NCBI RefSeq assembly: GCF_000264375.1
Contig: NZ_AJXW01000010.1
Location: forward strand, 80,314 to 144,313
DNA from: Rhodanobacter thiooxydans LCS2
GTDB lineage: Bacteria; Pseudomonadota; Gammaproteobacteria; Xanthomonadales; Rhodanobacteraceae
Direction of reading: 5' to 3'
DNA length: 64,000 nt
Shown: one piece after another, positions 48,470 through 57,896 of the stretch
Layout of the letters: each line of letters starts with the position of its first letter
Numbering within the stretch: the first letter of the stretch is position 1
Translations under genes and position numbers: made by a program
Notes under the pieces: generated by a model
Seen by the model: the letters and a program-made list of their open reading frames with translations, nothing else
Databases searched by the model: none
Told to the model about the DNA's origin: nothing

Positions 48470-50344
48470 ATGGCTGACATGCTTTCGACCGGCGTATCCG
48501 GGCTGCTCGCCGCGCAGATCGGGCTCAGTACGGTGAGCCACAACGTGGCCAACGCGAACACCGACGGCTACAGCCGCCAGCTGGTGTCGTTCAGTGCCCG
48601 GCTGCCCGAGGGGCAGGCCAATTACTACGTCGGCACCGGCGTCAACACGGTGGCGGTGCAGCGTGCCTACAGCCAGTTCCTCAACAGCTCGCTGTGGTCG
48701 GCCACTTCGGCGCAGGGCCGCGCCAGCAGCATGGCCAGCCTCACCGGTCAGCTCAACGACCAGCTTTCCGGCAGCAGCAATCTGCAGACCTCGCTGGACA
48801 GCTTCTTCGGCGCCGTGCAGGACATGGCCAACGCGCCATCGGATGCGGCCTCGCGGCAGGTGCTGCTGGCCCGCGCCGGCGGGCTGGCCAGCACGTTCCG
48901 CGCGCTGTCCGGCCAGTTCAATCAGCTCTCCGGCCAGGTGCAGCAGCAGATCGGCGAAGCCGTCGATGCGATCAACGGCGGCAGCCGCTCGATCGCCAAG
49001 TTGAACGGGCTGATCCGCTCCTCGCAGGCCACCGACGGCACGCCGCCGGCCGACCTGCTCGACCAGCGCGATGCACTGGTGAAGAAGCTGGCCGGCCAGG
49101 TCGGCATCAGCGTGGTGCCGCAGAACGACAACACCATCAGCGTGTTCGTGGGCAACGGCCAGGCGCTGGTCACCGGCACCGAGGCGCATGCGTTGGGCAC
49201 TGCACCCAACATGTACGACGCCACCCGCATGGAAGTGGTGGGTGCGGCGTCCGGCGCCGTGCTGAGCGGGCGCATCGGCGGCGGCACGCTGGGCGCGCTG
49301 CTGGATTTTCGCGGCAACGTGCTCGATCCCGCGCAGAACCAGCTGGGCCGCAGTGCGCAGGCGCTGGCCAGCGCGTTCAACGCGCAGCACGCGCAGGGCA
49401 TGGATCTGCGTGGCGAACTCGGCGGCAGCTTTTTCAACGTGGCCGGCCCGACCGTGCAGGCCGCCGCCAGCAACAGCGGCAGCGGCACGCTGAGTGCCGG
49501 CATCGGCGACATCGGCGCGCTGACCGGCAAGGATTACGTGCTGAGCTACAACGGCAGCAGCTGGAGCATGCGCGACACCAGCGGCAACAATGTCGCGCTG
49601 GCCGGCAGTGGCAGCAGCGCTGACCCGTTCACCGCCGCCGGCTTGAGCCTGGTGGTGGGCGGCAGCGCCAGCGCCGGTGACAGTTTCCGCGTGCAGCCCA
49701 GCCGCAACGCCGCCGCGAGTTTTTCGGTGGCGATCGACGACCCCGACAAGATCGCTGCCGCGGCGCCGCTCAAGGCCACCGCCGCGGTGGGCAACAGCGG
49801 CACCGTATCGCCAGCCATCAGTGTCAGCGACGGCAGCAACGCCAACCTGTTCAGCAGCAGCTCCGTGGTGTTCGCCTTGGCCACCAGCTACAGCATCGAC
49901 GGCGGCCCGGCGCAGGTGTTCGCCCCCGGCCAGCCTATCGTCCACAACGGCTGGAGCATGCAGCTCGGCGGCGCGCCGCAGGCCGGCGACCGTTTCGGTG
50001 TGCGGGCCAACAGCAATGCGCAGGGCGACAACAGCAACGCGCTGATGCTGGGCAAGGTGGCCAACCTCGGCGTGCTCGACGGTGGCGTCACCAGCGCCGG
50101 TCGCGCCTACAGCCAGCTGGTCGGCCAGGTCGGCAGCGCCGGTGCGCTGGCCAAGGACGACCTGAGCACGCAGACCGCGGTGTACAGCCAGGCGATGAGC
50201 TCGCAGCAGAGCGTGTCCGGCGTGAACCTGGACGAGGAAGCCGCCAACCTGTTGCGCTACCAGCAGGCCTACCAGGCTTCCGCGCAGGTCATCAGCACCG
50301 CCAACAGCATCTTCGACGCGCTGCTTAGCGCCGTGAAGGGGTAA
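48470..50344 (+). CDS. flgK: Hook-associated protein 1 FlgK
   Basis: The 624-residue protein starts MADMLSTGVSGLLAAQIGLS with SHNVANANTDGYSRQLVSF, carries GSSNLQTSLDSFFGAVQDMA and ends with SGVNLDEEAANLLRYQQAYQ then ASAQVISTANSIFDALLSAV. It is the first junction protein between hook and filament. It is longer than E. coli FlgK (547), due to a Ser/Gly/Ala-rich middle domain. Confidence 0.96.
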   Translation: MADMLSTGVSGLLAAQIGLSTVSHNVANANTDGYSRQLVSFSARLPEGQANYYVGTGVNTVAVQRAYSQFLNSSLWSATSAQGRASSMASLTGQLNDQLSGSSNLQTSLDSFFGAVQDMANAPSDAASRQVLLARAGGLASTFRALSGQFNQLSGQVQQQIGEAVDAINGGSRSIAKLNGLIRSSQATDGTPPADLLDQRDALVKKLAGQVGISVVPQNDNTISVFVGNGQALVTGTEAHALGTAPNMYDATRMEVVGAASGAVLSGRIGGGTLGALLDFRGNVLDPAQNQLGRSAQALASAFNAQHAQGMDLRGELGGSFFNVAGPTVQAAASNSGSGTLSAGIGDIGALTGKDYVLSYNGSSWSMRDTSGNNVALAGSGSSADPFTAAGLSLVVGGSASAGDSFRVQPSRNAAASFSVAIDDPDKIAAAAPLKATAAVGNSGTVSPAISVSDGSNANLFSSSSVVFALATSYSIDGGPAQVFAPGQPIVHNGWSMQLGGAPQAGDRFGVRANSNAQGDNSNALMLGKVANLGVLDGGVTSAGRAYSQLVGQVGSAGALAKDDLSTQTAVYSQAMSSQQSVSGVNLDEEAANLLRYQQAYQASAQVISTANSIFDALLSAVKG

Positions 50345-50347
50345 GCC

Positions 50348-51550
50348 ATGCGAGTCTCCACCAGCTGGATGCAGCAGCAGTCCGTCGGCAGCATGATGGA
50401 CCGGCAGAGCGAGCTGTCCGACCTCAACATCCAGTTGAGCACCGGCAAGCGCATCAACCAGCCGTCCGACGATCCGGTGGGCGCGGCGCGTGCGCTCGAC
50501 CTCACCCACCTCACCGCCGACGCCGCGCAGTACCAGCGCAACATCACCAGCGCCAACGCGCGGCTGGGGCTGGAAGACCAGACCCTGTCCAACGTCACCA
50601 ACGTGCTGGGCCGCGTGCGCACGCTGCTGCTGCAGGCCGCCAACGGTTCGCAGACCGACGCCACTCGCGGCGACATCGCCGCCGAGATGGCGCAGTTGCG
50701 CCAGCAACTGCTTGGCCAAGCCAACAGCAAGGACGGCCAGGGCGACTACCTGTTCGCCGGCAACCGCACCGGCACGATGCCGTTCGTCTCGCAGAACGGC
50801 GTGAGCTACGTCGGCGACGACGGCCAGCGCATGGTCGCCGCCGGCCCCGGCCTGCAGGTGGCCACCGGCGACCCCGGCAGCACGGTGTTCGCCGACATTC
50901 CCACCGGCAACGGCACCTTCGCGGTCAGCGCCAGCGCGGCCAACACCGGCAGCGCGGTGGCCGGCGCCAGCAGCGTCAGCAATCCCAACGCCAATCCCTC
51001 GGCGTGGGACGGCGGCAGCTACCGCATCGTGTTCACCGCCGCCAACGCGTATGAAGTGCGCGACGGCGCCGGCACCGTACTGGACAGCGGCAGCTACGAC
51101 GCCAGTCGCGGCGGCAGCGTCGGCTTCCGCGGCGCGCAGGTGGCTTTCAGCGGCGCGCCCGCCGCGGGCGACGAGTTCTTGCTGGGCGCCTCCGCGAAGC
51201 AGGACGTGTTCACCACGCTGGACAACATCATCAAGGCGCTGCGCACGCCCAACGGCGGTGGTGCGCCGATGCAGAACGACATCAACACGCAGTTCGCCAG
51301 CCTCGACCAGGCGATCGACAACATAAGCCGCACGCGCGGCATGGTCGGCGCGCGCATGAATGCGCTCGACCAGCAAAGCGGACTCAACGACGATCTCACG
51401 CTGCAGTACAAGAGCGCGCTGTCGAACGTGCAGGACCTGAACTACTACGACGCCATCAGCCAGCTCGGTGCGCAAACCACGGCGCTGCAGGCGGCGCAGC
51501 AGACGTTCACGAAAATCCAGGGCTCAAAATTGTTCGACTATCTGCGTTGA
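50348..51550 (+). CDS. flgL: Hook-associated protein 3 FlgL
   Basis: The 400-residue protein starts MRVSTSWMQQQSVGSMMDRQ and has LSTGKRINQPSDDPVGAARA, the FlgL hallmark, and the flagellin-like C-terminal NVQDLNYYDAISQLGAQTTA. It lies 3 bases after flgK and forms the second junction. The middle domain (about 170-290) is Gly/Ala/Asn-rich and variable. Confidence 0.96.
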   Translation: MRVSTSWMQQQSVGSMMDRQSELSDLNIQLSTGKRINQPSDDPVGAARALDLTHLTADAAQYQRNITSANARLGLEDQTLSNVTNVLGRVRTLLLQAANGSQTDATRGDIAAEMAQLRQQLLGQANSKDGQGDYLFAGNRTGTMPFVSQNGVSYVGDDGQRMVAAGPGLQVATGDPGSTVFADIPTGNGTFAVSASAANTGSAVAGASSVSNPNANPSAWDGGSYRIVFTAANAYEVRDGAGTVLDSGSYDASRGGSVGFRGAQVAFSGAPAAGDEFLLGASAKQDVFTTLDNIIKALRTPNGGGAPMQNDINTQFASLDQAIDNISRTRGMVGARMNALDQQSGLNDDLTLQYKSALSNVQDLNYYDAISQLGAQTTALQAAQQTFTKIQGSKLFDYLR

Positions 51551-51556
51551 CAAGGC

Positions 51557-51583
51557 TCAAGTTTCCATGGTGGGGGTCGAAAC
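51557..51583 (+). promoter_or_regulatory. Sigma-28 promoter of fliC
   Basis: TCAAGTTT, 11 bases, then GTCGAAAC, a good FliA match. The start would be near 51590, leaving a leader of about 85 bases. It begins 7 bases past the flgL stop. Confidence 0.8.
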
Positions 51584-51673
51584 AGCAGTTGAGGCGGCGG
51601 TGTTCCCATCGGAATCCCCGCTGGCTGCCACCGCCGGCCACCGGCACCTACGACCCCTTCTGGAGATACTCCC

Positions 51674-53131
51674 ATGGTCATGAGCGTCAACACCAACATC
51701 AGCTCGCTGAATGCCCAGAAAAACCTGGCTACCTCGCAGAGCAAGCTGTCCACCGCGATCGAGCGCCTGTCCTCCGGCATGCGCATCAACAGCGCCAAGG
51801 ACGATGCCGCCGGCCTCGCCATCTCGACCCGCTTCACCACCCAGATCAACGGCCTGAACCAGGCCGTCAGCAATGCCAACGACGGCATCTCGCTGGCGCA
51901 GACCACCGAGTCGGCGCTGAACGAGGTGACCAACAACATGCAGCGTATCCGCACGCTGGCGGTGCAGTCGGCCAACGCCACCAACTCCGACTCCGACCGC
52001 GCCGCGCTGGACGCCGAAGTGCAGCAGCGCCTGTCGGAAATCACCCGCATCTCGCAGCAGACCACTTTCAACGGCCGCCACGTGCTGGATGGCAGCTTCG
52101 GCTCCGCCGCGTTCCAGATCGGCGCCAACGTCGGCGAGACGATTTCGGTGAACCTGAGCCAGGGCGCCGGCGCCAAGCAGGTCGGCCAGATGGCCACCTC
52201 GGCCACCGGCGACACCAGCGCCCTGTTCCTGTCCGGCGCCAGCGCGGCGACCGCGTCGGTGGCCACGGTGAACGGCGTGGCCGGCTTCGACTACAGCACG
52301 ACGGGCAAGGCGTTCACGGTCGACGGCAACGCGGTCAGCCTGAATGCCGCCTACGGCACCCAGGCTGCGATGGTCACGGCGGTGCAGGGGCAGTTGAACA
52401 CGTCGGCCGCGGGCAAGTACACGGTCGCCGCCAGCGGCGCGAACGGCTTCACCATCACCACCACGGCCACCGGCGCCAGCAGTGCGATGACCATCGGTGG
52501 CACCGACCCGACCTTCGTCAACACCAACGTCACCGGCGCGAACGCCGTGGCGGGTACCGCATCCAACCTGGTGCTGGCCACCGGCGACCTGAAGATCGAC
52601 GGCACCGACATGGCGGGCAGCTACAAGGACGCGCAGAGCCTGGTCGACGCGATCAACGCCAAGGGTATCTCCGGCGTGGCTGCGTACTACGACAGCAGCA
52701 GCAAGTCGGTGCACCTGAATGCGCAGTCGGCGCTGACCGTAGACGGCACCAAGGCCGGCGCGGGCGCGGGCAACCTGGGCTTCGCCAACGCAGGCGCCAC
52801 CGCCATCGCCATCGGCGGTGACCTCGCCTCCAGCAACGTGAAGACGGTCAGCGGCGCGAACGACACCATCAGCCGCATCGACGCCGCGCTGAGCACGGTC
52901 AGCTCGATGCGCAGCGACCTGGGCGCGGTGCAGAACCGCTTCACCTCGACCATCGCCAACCTGCAGACCATCTCGCAGAACCTGAGCTCGTCGCGCAGCC
53001 AGATCCAGGATGCCGACTTCGCCGCGGAGACCGCGAACATGTCCAGCGCGAACATCCTGCAGCAGGCCGGTGTCTCGGTGCTGGCGCAGGCCAACGCCAC
53101 CACCCAGAGCGTGCTGAAGCTCCTGCAGTAA
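51674..53131 (+). CDS. fliC: Flagellin FliC
   Basis: The 485-residue protein has the conserved flagellin ends: MSVNTNISSLNAQKNLATSQ (start Met at 51674 or 51680), SSGMRINSAKDDAAGLAIST, and at the end ENLSSSRSQIQDADFAAETA-like NLSSSRSQIQDADFAAETAN with a final LKLLQ. The middle (about 180-390) is variable and Ala/Gly/Thr-rich with flagellin-IN-like repeats. It is the only flagellin in the window. The gene has its own sigma-28 promoter and terminator. Confidence 0.98.
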   Translation: MVMSVNTNISSLNAQKNLATSQSKLSTAIERLSSGMRINSAKDDAAGLAISTRFTTQINGLNQAVSNANDGISLAQTTESALNEVTNNMQRIRTLAVQSANATNSDSDRAALDAEVQQRLSEITRISQQTTFNGRHVLDGSFGSAAFQIGANVGETISVNLSQGAGAKQVGQMATSATGDTSALFLSGASAATASVATVNGVAGFDYSTTGKAFTVDGNAVSLNAAYGTQAAMVTAVQGQLNTSAAGKYTVAASGANGFTITTTATGASSAMTIGGTDPTFVNTNVTGANAVAGTASNLVLATGDLKIDGTDMAGSYKDAQSLVDAINAKGISGVAAYYDSSSKSVHLNAQSALTVDGTKAGAGAGNLGFANAGATAIAIGGDLASSNVKTVSGANDTISRIDAALSTVSSMRSDLGAVQNRFTSTIANLQTISQNLSSSRSQIQDADFAAETANMSSANILQQAGVSVLAQANATTQSVLKLLQ

Positions 53132-53142
53132 TCGCTTGACCC

Positions 53143-53173
53143 GAAACGGCCGTGGACAATCCGCGGCCGTTTC
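53143..53173 (+). terminator. Terminator of fliC
   Basis: GAAACGGCCG and CGGCCGTTTC form a 10-base stem, extended by three more pairs (TGG with CCG) to a five-base loop, directly past the fliC stop. The following bases (CCCCATT) are only weakly T-rich. Confidence 0.8.
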
Positions 53174-53190
53174 CCCCATTACAGGAACCG

Positions 53191-54591
53191 ATGTCCATGG
53201 CTATCACGGTAGGCTCCACCACACCCACCACGGGTTTGCTGACCTCCATGGGCGTGGGTTCCGGGCTCGACGTGGCCTCACTGGTGGAAAAACTGGTGGC
53301 CGCCAAGAAGGCGCCGCAGCAGAACCAGATCACCAGCCAGACCAACGCGGCGAACACCCAGCTTTCGGCGCTCGGCCAGGTCAGCGCCGCGCTTTCTGCG
53401 CTGCAGTCGGCGATGGCCCCGCTCACCGACGGCAGCGTGTTCAACGCGCGCACGGTGGGCAGCAGCGACGCCACCGTACTCGGCGCCAGTGCCACCGGCA
53501 CTCCGGTCAACGGCAGCTACAACATCGCCGTGACACAGCTGGCCAGCGCGCTGAAGGCTTCGTCCGGCGCGTTTGCCAGCAACACTGCCGCAGTCGGCAC
53601 CGGTACGCTGACCATCGCGGTGGGCAGCCAGTCGATGAATCTCACCCTGGACAGCACCAACAATTCGCTGGCGGCGATCCGCGACGCGATCAACGGTTCC
53701 AGCAGCAACCCCGGCGTGAGCGCCACCATCGTCAACGGCACCGACGGCGCACACCTGGTGCTGAGCGGCACCCGCACCGGCGCGGCCAACGGTTTCTCGG
53801 TATCGAGCAGCGGCGGCGACGGCAAGCTGGCGGCGATGAAGTACGATCCGGTGGCCACCAGCGGCAACGGCCTGACCGTCGTCACCGCGGCGGCCGATGC
53901 CAAATACAGCATCGACGGCCTGGCCGCCAGCAGTGCTGGCAATACCGTCAGCACCGCCATCGACGGCCTCACCCTCAACCTGGCCAAGGTCGGCAGCAGC
54001 ACGCTGAGCGTGTCCAGCGACACCAGCAAGGCCACCAGCGCGCTGACCAACCTGGTCAATACCTACAACAGCTTCGTCGGCATCTACCAGAACCTGACCA
54101 GGTACGACGCTACCACCGGCACCGCCGGCGCGTTGCTCGGCGACGCCACGCTCAACAGCATCAACAACACCCTGTCGAGTGTCATCGGCGGCACCGCCAA
54201 CGGCGCCGCGCTGTCCTCGATCGGCATCTCGCTGCAGGTGGACGGCACCCTGAGCCTGGACAGCACCAAGCTGGCGACCGCGCTATCCGACGGCGGCAAG
54301 CAGGTCGGCAACCTGTTCGGCGGCGCCAATGGATTCGCCGCGAAGCTGAATGCCCCGCTGACCAGCTGGGTGGGCAGCCAGGGCGTACTGGCCAGCCGCA
54401 CCAGCAGCATCAACCGGCAGCTGAGCGACCTGACCAACCAGCAGACCGCGCTGAACAGCCGCATGGACAGCCTTACCGCGATGTACCAGGCGCAGTTCAG
54501 CGCGCTCGACACCCTGATGAGCAAGCTCAACAGCACCAGCAGCTACCTGCAGCAGCAGTTCGACGCGCTCACCAACAGCAACAAGAAATAA
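53191..54591 (+). CDS. fliD: Filament cap protein FliD (HAP2)
   Basis: The 466-residue protein starts at ATG 53191 behind AGGA and has the N-terminal GLLTSMGVGSGLDVASLVEK and VAAKKAPQQNQITSQTNAAN, and the C-terminal coiled coil TDLTNQQTALNSRMD-like LSDLTNQQTALNSRMDSLTA then QFSALDTLMSKLNSTSSYLQ. It caps the growing filament. It is 60 bases after fliC, past the terminator. Confidence 0.96.
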   Translation: MSMAITVGSTTPTTGLLTSMGVGSGLDVASLVEKLVAAKKAPQQNQITSQTNAANTQLSALGQVSAALSALQSAMAPLTDGSVFNARTVGSSDATVLGASATGTPVNGSYNIAVTQLASALKASSGAFASNTAAVGTGTLTIAVGSQSMNLTLDSTNNSLAAIRDAINGSSSNPGVSATIVNGTDGAHLVLSGTRTGAANGFSVSSSGGDGKLAAMKYDPVATSGNGLTVVTAAADAKYSIDGLAASSAGNTVSTAIDGLTLNLAKVGSSTLSVSSDTSKATSALTNLVNTYNSFVGIYQNLTRYDATTGTAGALLGDATLNSINNTLSSVIGGTANGAALSSIGISLQVDGTLSLDSTKLATALSDGGKQVGNLFGGANGFAAKLNAPLTSWVGSQGVLASRTSSINRQLSDLTNQQTALNSRMDSLTAMYQAQFSALDTLMSKLNSTSSYLQQQFDALTNSNKK

Positions 54592-54603
54592 GAGGACAAG
54601 GTC

Positions 54604-55011
54604 ATGGCATTCGGCTACGGCGCAGGCGCCTATCAACAGATCCGCTCGCACGGCGGGGTGGAGTCGGCGGACCCGCACGGGCTGATCACGCTGCTGATGG
54701 ACGGTGCGCTGGAGCGGCTGGTGAAGGCCCGCGCGCACATGCTGCGCGGCGAGGTCGCCGCCAAGGGCGAGGCGATCACGCGCTGCATCGAGATCCTCGG
54801 CGGCCTGCGCGACAGCCTCGACGCCAAGGCCGACCCGGTGCTGGTCGGGCGGCTGGACTCGCTGTACGACTACATGAGCCGCCGCCTGCTGCAGGCGAAC
54901 CTGCGCGATGACGCCAGCCTCATCGAAGAGGTCAGCAACCTGCTGCAGCCGATCCGCGACAGCTGGGTGCAGATCGCTCCCGCAGCCAGCCGGCGGGCGG
55001 CCGGCGCGTGA
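54604..55011 (+). CDS. fliS: Flagellin export chaperone FliS
   Basis: The 135-residue helical protein has the FliS pattern: YGAGAYQQIRSHGGVESADP, HGLITLLMDGALERLVKARA, and the later RLDSLYDYMSRRLLQANLRD. It binds the flagellin C-terminus and prevents early polymerisation. It follows fliD by 12 bases and overlaps the next gene by ATGA-type start (GTGA). Confidence 0.95.
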   Translation: MAFGYGAGAYQQIRSHGGVESADPHGLITLLMDGALERLVKARAHMLRGEVAAKGEAITRCIEILGGLRDSLDAKADPVLVGRLDSLYDYMSRRLLQANLRDDASLIEEVSNLLQPIRDSWVQIAPAASRRAAGA

Positions 55012-55292
55012 GCATGGGCGTGCTCGAACTCGCGCTCGGGCTGACCCGCGCGATGCTGGCCGCCGCGCAGACGCAGGAATGGTCGCGGCTGATCGAGCTG
55101 GAGGCCGAGCGCGAGCCGTTGCTGCTGCGCCGGCATGCGTCCGACCCGGACAGCCTGGCCCGGCTGGACGAGATTCTGGCGTACGATCGCCAGCTGCAGG
55201 CCATCGTCGGCCGCGCGCGGGATTCGGCGGCCGAACAGTGGCAGCAGGAAGCCGATCGCGCCCGCGCGATCGCGGCCTATACCCGGCCCTGA
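55008..55292 (+). CDS. fliT: FliT-like export chaperone
   Basis: The 94-residue helical protein starts at GTG 55008, overlapping the fliS stop. The sequence VLELALGLTRAMLAAAQTQE and the ERE-PLLLRR segment (residues 30-40) resemble FliT, the chaperone for FliD and a modulator of flagellar gene expression. Similarity is weak and rests on size, helicity and place behind fliS. Confidence 0.7.
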   Translation: MSMGVLELALGLTRAMLAAAQTQEWSRLIELEAEREPLLLRRHASDPDSLARLDEILAYDRQLQAIVGRARDSAAEQWQQEADRARAIAAYTRP

Positions 55293-55351
55293 CCACCGGC
55301 GTTGCCCGCCGGCGTGGCGGTTTCGGCCTCAACGCGTCGCGGACCCACGCC

Positions 55352-55948
55352 ATGACCTCAGACAGCACGCCCTCGGGCAATACCTCCTCGGCCGGCGCCA
55401 CGGCGACCGGCTGGGACGACTTCGAACAGCGGGTCAGCTGCGAGGAGAGCCTGCATGCCGATTGCGAGCCGCTGGCCTGGCCGCCCTCGCCGGCGTTGCT
55501 GCAGCAGCTGGCCGAGCGCAACGCGAACGTGCTGGCGGCGATCGCCGCGCTGGAGGAGCGCCGCGCCGACGGCGGCGAGGACGACAGCCCGCTGATGCAG
55601 GAAATGCTGCGCATGGACGCCAAGCTCAGCGTGCTGGTGGAGATCGTCAACAACTTGCTGGTGCCCGGCAGCGCGCTGCCGCCGCGGCGGCTGCTGCGCT
55701 TCAACGCGATTGGCGCGCTGTTGCCCGCGGGCCTGGCGCCGGCTGCCGGCGGGCTGCTGCGCATCCGTTTCGACCTGTGCCGCAGCCTGCCGCTCGAACT
55801 TGCTGCGCAGGTGCAGCGGCAGTTCGACGATGGTCGGACGTTCGTGGCTTTTGCGCCGTTGGGCGATGCACTGGGTGACGCAATTGAGCGTCTGGTTTTC
55901 CGCCATCATCGACGCAAAGTGGCAGGGGCACGCCAGCCGGTTGCGTAA
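55352..55948 (+). CDS. PilZ-like protein of the flagellar cluster
   Basis: The 198-residue product has an N-terminal helical part (residues 20-105) and a C-terminal beta domain from about residue 110 (LLRFNAIGALLP, then GGLLRIRFDLCRSLPLELAA and TFVAFAPLGDALGDAIERLV). The pattern fits an atypical PilZ domain, but the RxxxR and D/NxSxxG residues that bind cyclic di-GMP are not seen, as in some Xanthomonas PilZ proteins of flagellar loci. It probably regulates motility through protein contacts. The upstream frame extension is rejected; ATG 55352 follows a Pro/Ala-rich non-coding stretch. Confidence 0.65.
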   Translation: MTSDSTPSGNTSSAGATATGWDDFEQRVSCEESLHADCEPLAWPPSPALLQQLAERNANVLAAIAALEERRADGGEDDSPLMQEMLRMDAKLSVLVEIVNNLLVPGSALPPRRLLRFNAIGALLPAGLAPAAGGLLRIRFDLCRSLPLELAAQVQRQFDDGRTFVAFAPLGDALGDAIERLVFRHHRRKVAGARQPVA

Positions 55949-56297
55949 GCAGTGGTCCGGTCAACGCACAAGATGTGATGCAGTTCGCAATTGTGGAATT
56001 CCGTCGGCGATTCCCATGACGTCGGTCACACTTGGCATGGGCGCAATGCCATGTCGGGAATATCGCGCAAATCGTTCACGTTTCATGCAGTTAGGGAACG
56101 CGGCCGGACGTGTTTGCCGATGCGTCGGTGTCGGTTTTTCCGACGTGCGACGTTTTGCCGACGCGATGGTCGGAAAGTTGGCCTCCTAATTGCTCTTGGT
56201 TCATCAGGCCGGCAACAGAAACCGGCACCGATGAGAAAGCGTTCCCGACGGAAGCATGGGGCCGCCAAAACGAGCAGTGCGGTAAGGAGAGAAAGCG
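55949..56297. other. Upstream regulatory region of fleQ, 349 bases
   Basis: The region holds a -24/-12 promoter at 56179-56194 and, before it, eight GTCGG/CCGAC pentamers between 56003 and 56173, including the perfect palindrome GTCGGTTTTTCCGAC at 56130-56144. A second palindrome, TGGCAT/ATGCCA, lies at 56033-56051. No gene is seen. Confidence 0.6.
56179..56194 (+). promoter_or_regulatory. Sigma-54 promoter of fleQ
   Basis: TGGCCTCCTAATTGCT keeps the GG/GC spacing of 10 and most consensus bases. Transcription would begin near 56205, about 93 bases before fleQ. Confidence 0.85.
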
Positions 56298-57722
56298 ATG
56301 CAGAAATTCGACTTCCTGGTCATCGAATCCGACGAGACGCGTGTGGACTCCGTGCTCTCTGCCCTTCACTTCCTGGGCTACCGACCGCAGCACGGCGCCG
56401 CCTGTGCCGCGGTGGACGAAGCCACCCACGCCTGGCGCGCGGTGTACGTCGGCAGCGTCGCCGACACCGCCGAGGCCGAGCGTCAGTTCGCCCTGCTGGG
56501 TGCCGCCGCGTCGCACGTGCCGATGCTGCTGGCGGCCGATTCACCCTGGCTCGAGCGCTTCGGTGCGGCGTCGTCGCCGTTTGCCACGCGCATGGCCACG
56601 CTGGAGTTTCCCCTGCGCTACGAGAAGATGGCCGAAGCCATGCGCAACATCTATGCGCGCCTGCTCGGCGGCCAGTCCGGTGCGCTGCGCTTCGTCGGCA
56701 ACGCGACGCCGATGCTGCGCGTCAATGCGTTGATCCGCCAGGTTGCGCCGTTCGATTCCACCGTGCTGGTGCTGGGCGAGTCGGGCACCGGCAAGGAAAT
56801 GGTGGCGCGGGCGATCCATGAGCATTCGCCACGCCGCGACAAGCCGTTCGTGGCGATCAACTGCGGGGCGATTCCGGCCGAGCTGCTGGAGAGCGAGCTG
56901 TTCGGCCACGAGAAGGGCTCCTTCACCGGCGCGATCAGCGCGCGCAAGGGCCGCTTCGAGATGGCCGAGGGCGGCACGCTGTTCCTCGACGAGGTCGGCG
57001 ACATGAGCCTGCCGATGCAGGTGAAGCTGCTGCGCGTGCTGCAGGAGCGCGCCTACGAGCGGGTAGGCGGCAGCAAGACCCTGCGTTGCGACGTGCGCAT
57101 CGTCGCCGCCACCCACCGCAACCTGGAGGAGTCGATCGCCAGCGACCGCTTCCGCGAGGACCTGTTCTACCGGCTCAGCGTGTTCCCGCTCGAACTGCCG
57201 TCGCTGCGCGAGCGGCTGGACGACCTGCCGGTGCTGATCGCCGAGTTCAACCAGCGCCTCGCCCGCCGCGGGCTGGGCGTGGTGCGCTTCAGCGCTGGCG
57301 CGATGCAGTCGCTGCGCGCACATGCCTGGCCGGGCAATGTGCGCGAGCTTTCCAACCTGGTCGAGCGCATGGCCATCCTGTTTCCGCACGGCGAGGTGCG
57401 CAGCAGCGACCTGCCAAAGAAATACCGCGGCGAGCAGGCCGTCGACGAGGTGCATGGCGCAGCGTTGCTGGCGCTGATGGAAGACGAGCTGCCGCCATGC
57501 GAAGCCGGCCTGCAGCCGGTGGCCGAGGCGCTGCGCACGCTGCCGGAGCAGGGCCTGGACCTGAAGGACCACCTGGCCGACATCGAGGTGGGGCTGATCC
57601 GCCAGGCGCTCGACGTCACCGGCGGCGTGGTGGCCCATGCCGCGCGCCTGCTGCACATGCAGCGCACCACCCTGGTGGAAAAGCTGCGCAAGTACGGCCT
57701 GCAGAACAGCCTGGCGGCTTGA
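56298..57722 (+). CDS. fleQ: Sigma-54-dependent flagellar master regulator FleQ
   Basis: The 474-residue protein has an N-terminal FleQ-type receiver-like domain (about 1-120) without a clear phospho-acceptor Asp, an AAA+ domain with Walker A GESGTGKE at residues 160-167, ELFGHEKGSFTGA (a GSFTGA variant of the sigma-54 contact loop) and LFLDEVGDM, and a C-terminal Fis-type DNA-binding helix (HAARLLHMQRTTLVEKLRKY). It activates -24/-12 promoters of class II flagellar genes; in relatives it also binds cyclic di-GMP. Its own promoter appears to be sigma-54 dependent. Confidence 0.93.
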   Translation: MQKFDFLVIESDETRVDSVLSALHFLGYRPQHGAACAAVDEATHAWRAVYVGSVADTAEAERQFALLGAAASHVPMLLAADSPWLERFGAASSPFATRMATLEFPLRYEKMAEAMRNIYARLLGGQSGALRFVGNATPMLRVNALIRQVAPFDSTVLVLGESGTGKEMVARAIHEHSPRRDKPFVAINCGAIPAELLESELFGHEKGSFTGAISARKGRFEMAEGGTLFLDEVGDMSLPMQVKLLRVLQERAYERVGGSKTLRCDVRIVAATHRNLEESIASDRFREDLFYRLSVFPLELPSLRERLDDLPVLIAEFNQRLARRGLGVVRFSAGAMQSLRAHAWPGNVRELSNLVERMAILFPHGEVRSSDLPKKYRGEQAVDEVHGAALLALMEDELPPCEAGLQPVAEALRTLPEQGLDLKDHLADIEVGLIRQALDVTGGVVAHAARLLHMQRTTLVEKLRKYGLQNSLAA

Positions 57723-57725
57723 GAA

Positions 57726-57814
57726 GCCGGGATTGGGGATTCGAAATTCGGGATTCGCAGGAGCCCGCTCGCGGGCGATGCCGTTGCTTTTACGAATCTC
57801 CAATCCCGAATCTC
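57726..57814. repeat. REP-type repeat between fleQ and fliE
   Basis: AGGAGCCCGCTCGCGGGCGA (57759 onward) is framed by GGGATTGGGGATTCG-type arms and the facing CGAATCTCCAATCCCGAATC at 57794 onward. It belongs to the same repeat family as the pair at 61629-61734. Confidence 0.7.
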
Positions 57815-57823
57815 GGCAACAGC

Positions 57824-57839
57824 TGGCACGCCTCGTGCA
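57824..57839 (+). promoter_or_regulatory. Sigma-54 promoter of the fliE operon
   Basis: TGGCACGCCTCGTGCA is a near-perfect -24/-12 element. The start near 57850 lies about 47 bases before fliE. Confidence 0.92.
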
Positions 57840-57896
57840 ACCACTCACTCAGAATCCCGTCACGCGTCGGGAATCCGTCATGAGGACGCATCGCGA

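Noticed and set aside
48410..51475. A 1,021-codon open frame on the minus strand opposite flgK and flgL
   Set aside because: It is exactly antisense to two certain flagellar genes; GC-rich codon use leaves few stops on the other strand. The sequence is Ala/Arg/Gly/His-rich and matches no family.
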